A stretch of DNA of 64,000 bases from Torreya grandis (taxonomy: Eukaryota; Streptophyta; Pinopsida; Cupressales; Taxaceae): positions 3,956,501 to 4,020,500 of the forward strand of contig JARHVA010000349.1 of the NCBI GenBank assembly GCA_037957365.1. The letters run 5' to 3'. The notes beneath the pieces are model-generated. The model saw nothing but the letters and a program-made list of their open reading frames with translations, was not told where the DNA came from and did not search any database. Each line of letters starts with the position of its first letter. The stretch's first letter is position 1. Of the stretch, positions 57,705-64,000 are shown piece after piece. The translations under genes were made by a program, and so were the position numbers.

Positions 57705-60700
57705 AAATTATTGGAATAAAAATAAATTATAATAGGTATTTTGAATCAATTTATTCAAAACATTCATTCAATTCCACTTAAGCATACATGAACCATTCAT
57801 ATAAACATGAACATCTAGCAAAATATATGCAACCATACAATATCATGAAACAAGATAAGACATTACATATGTGGGAAAACCTTAAGGGGAAGAAACCCCA
57901 TTTATCTCTAAAAATTTAATTTAATCTTATAACACAAAAACCAATATTTAGTTAATCACAAACTCCAAATGGAGAACTAACCCCAACTAGTCAAGCACCC
58001 ACTCAACTAGGCTTTAGCAAACACTAACTTGCAAGGAGGCACCAACCCTCTAGATGAGTCAACACCAACTCATACACCTTAAAATTTTTATCACCTTCAT
58101 AAAACATTATTTCTCACACAAAATATTATTATCACCTTATTTATCTCTTCTTATTTTTTTATCCCTCTTAAATTTCCTTCTAGGCTCCTTCGCTCAACTA
58201 GGTCTCTTCAAGATAGATTAGATCATACGACCTTGATCTTCATATGCAGACACACTATAAAATATTAATTATAGATAATATAAACTATTATTATGGTCTA
58301 AAATACCTCTTTCTTCTCAACAATGTTTTATATCATTATCATACACTCTTACTCCATTAATAGGCCTTAAACTACCTTTTATATATACCATTTCTTGCTA
58401 ATATACTACTTATTCATCCACACACCCTTAGAATCCTATGTCTTCAAAATAATAGGTCTTATTAAATCTTGTGGACATGAATAAAATTATATTTTATCCC
58501 ATTTATATCTGACATAACTCAATTAGGCCTCATTTCACTTTTAGGTCTCATGAAGACCTATTAGGCCTTCTTAGATACACATTACACTTTATGTTCCTTA
58601 GAACATTTTAAAACTCCACATACAATATTAAAATTTAATATAATAATAAAATATACCCCCAATAATGTCTCATAGGCTCAAAAATACATTTTACAACAAA
58701 TCACTACTTGAAACCCTTCAGCAGTACTCAGTCATATTAGGCCTATGTACACCAAAAACATGCCTTTCAATACTAAAGCTCAAACTCTCTTAATTAAATA
58801 AAAAATGATAAAAAAAGTGCATATATATATTTTATATTACCTCATATTCATCACCATATACTTGAAACACTTCAACTTAGGTCAAAAAGGTTTAAACTCA
58901 TCTCTTAAGTATGCTCACTCAGGACTGTCAGGACTATCAAAAGCCAGTTATGAAACTACTTGACATCCAACACCTGAAAGGAAAATTTAAATGTTTATAA
59001 GCATATTAAAAATCTTATATAACATATTTATAACATCATAAATAAAAAAACACACAATATCTAAATCAAACATTGGTCTTTCAAACCAATCTTTTGACCT
59101 TATCTCACACAATCTTCCATGAACCAAACCAGCCATTTTGACTTCAAATTTTCAACCTATTGCACTGAATTCAAATAATTAAAAATAATTTCAATTTAAA
59201 AAAAACACCATATGTATTATATACTTCAAATAATGGCATAGAGCCTCAAACTCATCACTATAACATGCTTACTTAGAATTACCAATTTACCTTAAATCAC
59301 AGTCATAGTGACATTAAACTTCAACACCTATATGAATAATTTATAAGATTTATTATGAAATCATATGATCTTATGACATCTATAGACCATATTTAAATAT
59401 AATAATCAAATTTTCTAGTTTCAATTATTGGTCTTACATACTAATTTATTGACCTCACTACACATAGTCCTCACTAAGCTAGACAAGCCATTTTAGCTTC
59501 ATCATTTTCATGACTATAATTGAATTCCAACGTTTCTAAAAATAATTAATATGACATAAAATTCATAAAAAAAATATCTATTTACTTTTATTCATTGTTA
59601 TATTATGAAAACACATTCCTAATTAGCTTCTCACTGCTACCTGGGTTTTTTAGTATTTACACCATTAAGCTTGTTTATAATTAGTTAACTTGGATGATTG
59701 GTTTATCACACTTGAGGGATATAAAATATCCATAAAACTTAATTGACATTAAATATTAGTCTCTACCTTCTTCCTCCATCCATTTTATTATTATGTCTAA
59801 TACGAATTTTGATAGCTGCAACAACTTCTTCAAAAATAAGCCTATTACTCAACATTTACTCTCTCCTCTCTCTAACCAATACTACTTAGATGTACTTGTT
59901 AGATTCCACTATAATATACAATATATTACCTAATCATACCAATCCATTTTGGGAACTTTTGATCAACATATTCAACATTGGGTCCTTATGAGGGTTCTAA
60001 GAGGGTTTAAACATGTTTCCATTCTTAATAATCATTCATAAACCATATGCCATCAATCTATAAACTAATGCCTAAAATTATGAGATGGGACCCTTCCACA
60101 TATACCATGAAAATATTAGGTTACCATTCAAATTTTTGACTAGCTAATGAGTACAATAAAATCCTTTTTGAGTTGAGAACCCTTTATTCTAAGCACTTGA
60201 GAGACCTCCAAACAACTTTTCTTCCCTTATCCTTAATACTATGGCATAAAACTACATGAAAAAACTTTAAAAACCATAACTCACCTTTGAAAATTATTAA
60301 ATGAGATCAAAACCCTTAAAATATGACCATGACCCCTCATTAGGCCATACACACACTCTCTCTCTCTCTCTTTGCTCTCTTAGACCTTGACATGCAAACC
60401 ACATTAGGACTTACAACTAACCTTCATGACTCTTTTCATGCAATATGAACCTCATAAAAATGCTCAAACAACCTCATATAACCTCTCATTACTTTGTGTA
60501 TCCATGTTACCAATTCACCATACTCATACCTTCTCATATGGACTTTACATGTCATGACTAGGCTTCTTAATCACTTGAAACTCAACAATTTACATTGAAA
60601 CACTTATAAAAGTATCTATAATTTAATTAAATCATCACATAATTACAAAAAATCTATCATAATCTTTTTCTCACTTAGTTCACCAAACTTCACTATGCAC

Positions 60701-61195
60701 ACCTTCTCACAGGGTCTAGACTAGGCTTCTCAAGACACCTTGTACTTAAGAACTAGTACACAAACATGCTTACCTTAATGGTATCAAATAAGAACACTAT
60801 TCAAAAAAAAAATCTCACACCACTACAATAATATCTTTTTGATCAACATTATCTTGTGGCCTCATGCAGACCTAGAGCCTCATAACCATGCTTCAATGCT
60901 TACTTGACCATCATACCCCTTTGTGACAATTAAGAACAATCTCTTTTTTATCAAAATTATCTCATGAACTCATGAATAACTAGAGCCTCATAACCATGCT
61001 TCAATGCTTACTTGATCATCATACCTCTTTGTGATAATCAAGACTCTCAAGATGTAACAACAACCTCAATGACATCAATGACAATCTCAGTGACATCAAT
61101 GATAACTACAAACTCACCTTGTCCCATACCTCAATGATAAATCACCATACACCTTCACAAGATGCACCATTTTGACATCAATCACAAAAATAATA
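57705..61195 (-). repeat. Element Z 5' LTR (right copy)
   Basis: Counterpart of the left LTR. It includes a (CA)(CT)n run at 60348-60371 and the 120-base tandem pair at 60842-61040 ('cctcataaccatgcttcaatgc' phrases). The end nearest 61195 has small deletions against the left copy. Confidence 0.85.
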
Positions 61196-61366
61196 GCCTA
61201 TTCCCCTCTATTTATAGTATTCTAATCTACCCCACTCTTCCCTTTTATGCATGTGGGATTATTCCTCTATGACATCATTATTCATTCTTATTCATAATAT
61301 TATTCATTACTACTATTATATCATCAATGTATAATATACACACCTACCTAGGTATATTAAATTTCA
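61196..61366 (-). repeat. Left LTR of Y, promoter half
   Basis: Aligns with 62845-62999. Minus strand CTATAAATAG at 61208-61217 is its TATA box. In element sense it begins TGAAATTTAATATACC right after the polypurine tract. Confidence 0.75.
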
Positions 61367-61380
61367 TCCCCCTTGACATG

Positions 61381-62668
61381 TTTCATCCTTAAAACATGCT
61401 AATAATTACATATCAAAAATATGTTGAAGACCAGATAGAAACCCTATCATACATTCTTTTTTGCTTCCACTTCTTCTTCCTATGCTTTGATAGGAGCATG
61501 TATAATAGTAGTGTGAATGGAATCACTAGAAAATTATGTGGATGTTCAAAGAGAATAAATTAATGAACATCAAAATAAAATAAGGTTGTTTAGAGGTTAT
61601 AGTCAAGGACTAAAATTTGAAGCTTGAGAATCATCACCTCAGAACTTGAACAAGGGTGTCAAAATAATCTACTTGGTAAGCCAATGGAGGATACATGCCA
61701 TCCCCCTTATCATTTTTATTAACATACATTATTTTTTATTGGCTAATCCTAGCAAAGAATGAAATTTATTTTTAAGCATTGGTGGTCAGTGTGGGCTCAT
61801 CAATGGCATGCTCAGGTGCTTGCTTGGGTACATCTAAATATGAATTAGTCATAGCCAAAATATGGAAATTAGCATACCAATTATTTCAATAATCCTCCAA
61901 ATATAGCCATGTAATTATGTCCATCTCATATACTTTAACTATAGGAAATAAAAGCCCATACCATGTGTTGTAGTTATTCTCCCAATCTAAACATGCATTA
62001 ATTTTCTCATCATAATGTGTTATTATATGGGAGTGAAACTTTAATCTATAAAAATTAATATGCATATTAGTGATTATTTTATGTAAAGTAGCATCTAATT
62101 TTGAAATTAATAAACTTATTTTGTATTTTTGGGAAGTAGTGAGTGAAATTGCCATGATTTGTTTTGTTTTTTTTTTACAAATATTAGATATTAAACCTAC
62201 AATAAATTTAAAAATACTAAACTAAATTTAATAAATCAAACTATTCTAGAAATTTGAAACCAAGGTACACAAAACCCAGAAATGGTTTGGTGCAAATTTA
62301 TTTTGTTTAAGAGTAACATGCAGAAGAATAGTCATTTTTTTTATAATAGTAGTAGTTACTAAAACTGTGATAAATTTCACAATACCAAATAAAATCTAAA
62401 ATTTAAATTATTCTATAAATCTAACACAAGGCACACAAAAAATATAAATGGTTTATTACAATTATTAATTGTTAGACTTATATGCAAAAGAACAATCATG
62501 TTTGTTGATGAAAACTGGAAATATTCACTTTTAAATGATATCTTTTGGCTTTAGATTCTGATTGGGACAAGAGAAAAATATGCATATCTAACTTCTAAAA
62601 ACACCCAAGATGCAATTAATATCTATAATATGCCTACAATAAATATCACAAAAATGGCCTTGAAAAGT
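61381..62668 (-). other. Element Y internal region
   Basis: No gag or pol motif. The longest minus-strand frame (61886-62155, 89 codons) includes HIITHYDEKINACLDWENNY and WYGLLFPIVK but matches no family I know. It may be a captured or decayed piece, or chance. Confidence 0.5.
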
Positions 62669-62680
62669 GCTCTTATACCA
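62669..62680 (-). other. Element Y primer-binding site
   Basis: Minus strand TGGTATAAGAGC, one base from the initiator-Met type TGGTATCAGAGC, two bases from the LTR end. Confidence 0.7.
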
Positions 62681-62682
62681 GA

Positions 62683-62999
62683 TATTAATAACCTCTATGT
62701 TAGAATACACAAAATAACTATAAATACTAAATATATATTATATTTTATTCCTTTTATGGAAGGAATCACTTGCCACTTCAAGGGGGATACCTTTTTATTA
62801 GAGAAATTATTTAATTAATTTGTATTTTCTTGGATGCATTACCATAACCTATGCCCCTCTATTTATACTATTATAATCTATCCCACTCTTCCCTTCTATG
62901 CATGTGGGATTATTACTCTATGACTTTATTATTCATTACTATTCATACTACTATTCTAACCTTAATACACAATATATACTCCTACCTAGATATATTACA
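62683..62999 (-). repeat. Element Y 5' LTR (right copy, about 317 bp)
   Basis: In element sense it runs TGTAATATATC to ..TTAATA, with TATA at 62859-62868. It is uninterrupted here, which shows where Z entered the other copy. Confidence 0.75.
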
Positions 63000-63000
63000 A

Positions 63001-63281
63001 TGTAGGAGTTGGAAATGTTAAGGAGCATATTCATAGGCACTTAGACACAAAGTTGTATAGAGCAATTAGAGTATATAATGCAAAACATTGAGCACAACAT
63101 CAAAATTAATCACCCATTCATTGATGTTGCTGGTAAATTTTATGTGCAAAGCATCATGTAAGGTCTAAAAAAATTGTATCCATTTTTCAAAATGGATTGT
63201 GATAGATTGGGGGACTACAAAAATTACAAAGCAAACTTGGTGAGTATTCTGAGTTTAGTTAAGGATGTCATTGGGGGATAA
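63001..63281 (+). pseudogene. Element E: C-terminal part (right copy)
   Basis: The frame reads ELEMLRSIFIGT, IEQLEYIMQNIEHNIKINH, PFIDVAGKFYVQSIM, then, after a TAA, KKLYPFFKMDCDRLGDYKNY and VSILSLVKDVIGG, ending at a TAA (63279-63281). Three in-frame stops are present; each would be Gln with one C-to-T reversal. It contains the uninterrupted form of the site that element C used at 35790/51400. Confidence 0.55.
63270..63278 (+). other. Possible polypurine tract of element E
   Basis: ATTGGGGGA overlaps the last codons of the E frame and is followed by TAAAATC. That would be an LTR start if its G mutated to A. Confidence 0.35.
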
Positions 63282-64000
63282 AATCTTCAAATTACCATGA
63301 AATAAACACTTCTAGACTAGAAGTAGCTTCAGACTGTGTCAAAGCATTTTTTCTCAGTGGAAACATGACTTTGATTAACTAAAAGCTATTTCAAACGTAT
63401 CTTCCATATTAACCATTACAGTTTCCTTGACCATTTAGCAAGTCTAAATAGTTTGTTCAACATTGCATCTTTAAGTTTAGTGATTTTGCTTAACTACTAA
63501 TAGTTTTGCGGTATCTTTTAGTAGTTATGATTTTATGTGATCATTTCTATGTAGGTTATAAATCTATTATTGTATAAATGTGATTTCATGCTTGACACAA
63601 GTAGCTTGTCAAGTCTAAAAAATTATTTGAGGTATAACTATTTTTTCCTCTGCTATATATCTCTATCACTAACAAAGTCACTTATGTGTTTTAGTGGCTT
63701 TATGTTCGCATCTAGCGGCTTCAATATTTCATCACTATCCTCATAATACTATCAATTAGCTTTGATTTTATAATCAATCTAGTCTATTTTCTATATTTGT
63801 GACTTTGAAATAACATTGACATATATGTATTTGATAAAATCAAATTTATTCTAATATATTTTTATTGATTTTTTGATAACATGTTCTATGTAGCAGATTC
63901 ATTCTATGTAGAAGTAGTTTCATCCTAAGGAGTAGTGGCTTTGTTTTCAAACTGTGTTTTTGTAGGATACCCATCAAGAGTTAAATTCAAACTAATAACC
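63282..64000 (+). other. Possible LTR of element E, runs out of the window
   Basis: No coding motif. A short motif of the form 'agtagtggctt' or 'tagcggctt' recurs near 63306, 63601, 63690, 63711 and 63921. No second copy was recognised in the window, so LTR identity is unproven. Confidence 0.3.

Larger units (their letters stand above)
51628..61195 (-). mobile_element. Element Z: gag-only Ty1/copia-type element with about 3.5-kb LTRs
   Basis: Two long direct repeats, about 51628-55141 and 57705-61195, flank only 2.6 kb of internal DNA with a gag remnant. In element sense the LTR begins TGTTAGCATTTTGTTATC and then TTGATGTCAAAAGGG, a start typical of SIRE/Maximus-type copia elements. No protease, integrase, RT or RNase H motif was found. 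It sits inside the left LTR of Y. Outer ends are accurate to about 10 bases; the left edge of the right LTR is less certain. Confidence 0.75.
51460..62999 (-). mobile_element. Element Y: short LTR element, left LTR split by element Z
   Basis: The right (5') LTR is 62683-62999. A PBS (TGGTATAAGAGC, minus strand) is at 62669-62680 and a polypurine tract (CATGTCAAGGGGGA) at 61367-61380. The left LTR lies in two parts: 61196-61366 (with TATA) and 51460-51627, which align with the two halves of the right LTR. The internal region is only 1.3 kb with no gag or pol motif, so Y is a TRIM/LARD-like non-autonomous element. No matching target duplication was found. Confidence 0.75.

Noticed and set aside
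61886..62155. 89-codon minus-strand frame as a gene of Y
   Set aside because: Kept only as a remark: no ATG context support, family or repeat evidence separates it from chance in A+T-rich DNA.

Overview
The window looks like intergenic DNA of a seed plant with a large, repeat-filled genome. A gymnosperm is my best guess, because of the low gene density, stacked and decayed LTR retrotransposons, and strong A+T drift; no host gene is visible to pin down the species. I found no convincing single-copy host gene, rRNA, tRNA or CRISPR array. Almost everything readable belongs to LTR retrotransposons of different ages.

Left part (1-8291): a decayed minus-strand Ty3/gypsy gag-protease remnant (element D), an (AT)n run, a 202-bp satellite with an inverted edge, a weak primer-binding site and a 226-bp foldback element.

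Element A (8297-30980, + strand): a Ty3/gypsy element with 1.85-kb LTRs and a perfect 5-bp target duplication (GTAGA). Its order is gag, protease, an RNase H-like domain placed before the reverse transcriptase, RT, RNase H, integrase, then a large extra reading frame of unknown function. It is interrupted by element B (13469-22113, - strand; target duplication GATAG). B has two 1227-bp LTRs with only about 30 differences, and encodes gag plus the last piece of integrase but no protease, RT or RNase H. B is therefore a recent, non-autonomous element.

Middle (30986-35794): A+T-rich DNA with a promoter-like TATA, then a decayed Lys/Glu-rich + strand frame (element E). Element C (35795-51399, - strand) is inserted in that frame with target duplication GTTGT/GTTGC. 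C is a Tat-like Ty3/gypsy element with gag, protease, RT, RNase H, a second RNase H and integrase. B and C share PBS type, LTR start, zinc-knuckle form and a conserved 3' noncoding block, so C-type elements are plausible helpers for B.

Right part (51405-64000): a short element Y (- strand, about 320-bp LTRs, 1.3-kb internal region, initiator-Met PBS) carries, inside its left LTR, a Ty1/copia-type gag-only element Z with very long LTRs (about 3.5 kb). Y lies between two diverged copies of the C-terminal part of the E frame. The right copy of E runs to a stop next to a polypurine tract, and a possible LTR begins there and leaves the window.

Relative order from nesting and LTR divergence: A is old (LTRs roughly 85% alike by eye), C is intermediate (roughly 90%), B is young (about 97%), and Z is younger than Y. 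Most in-frame stops in the old elements are TAG at places where Gln or Trp would fit, as expected from long-term cytosine methylation and deamination.
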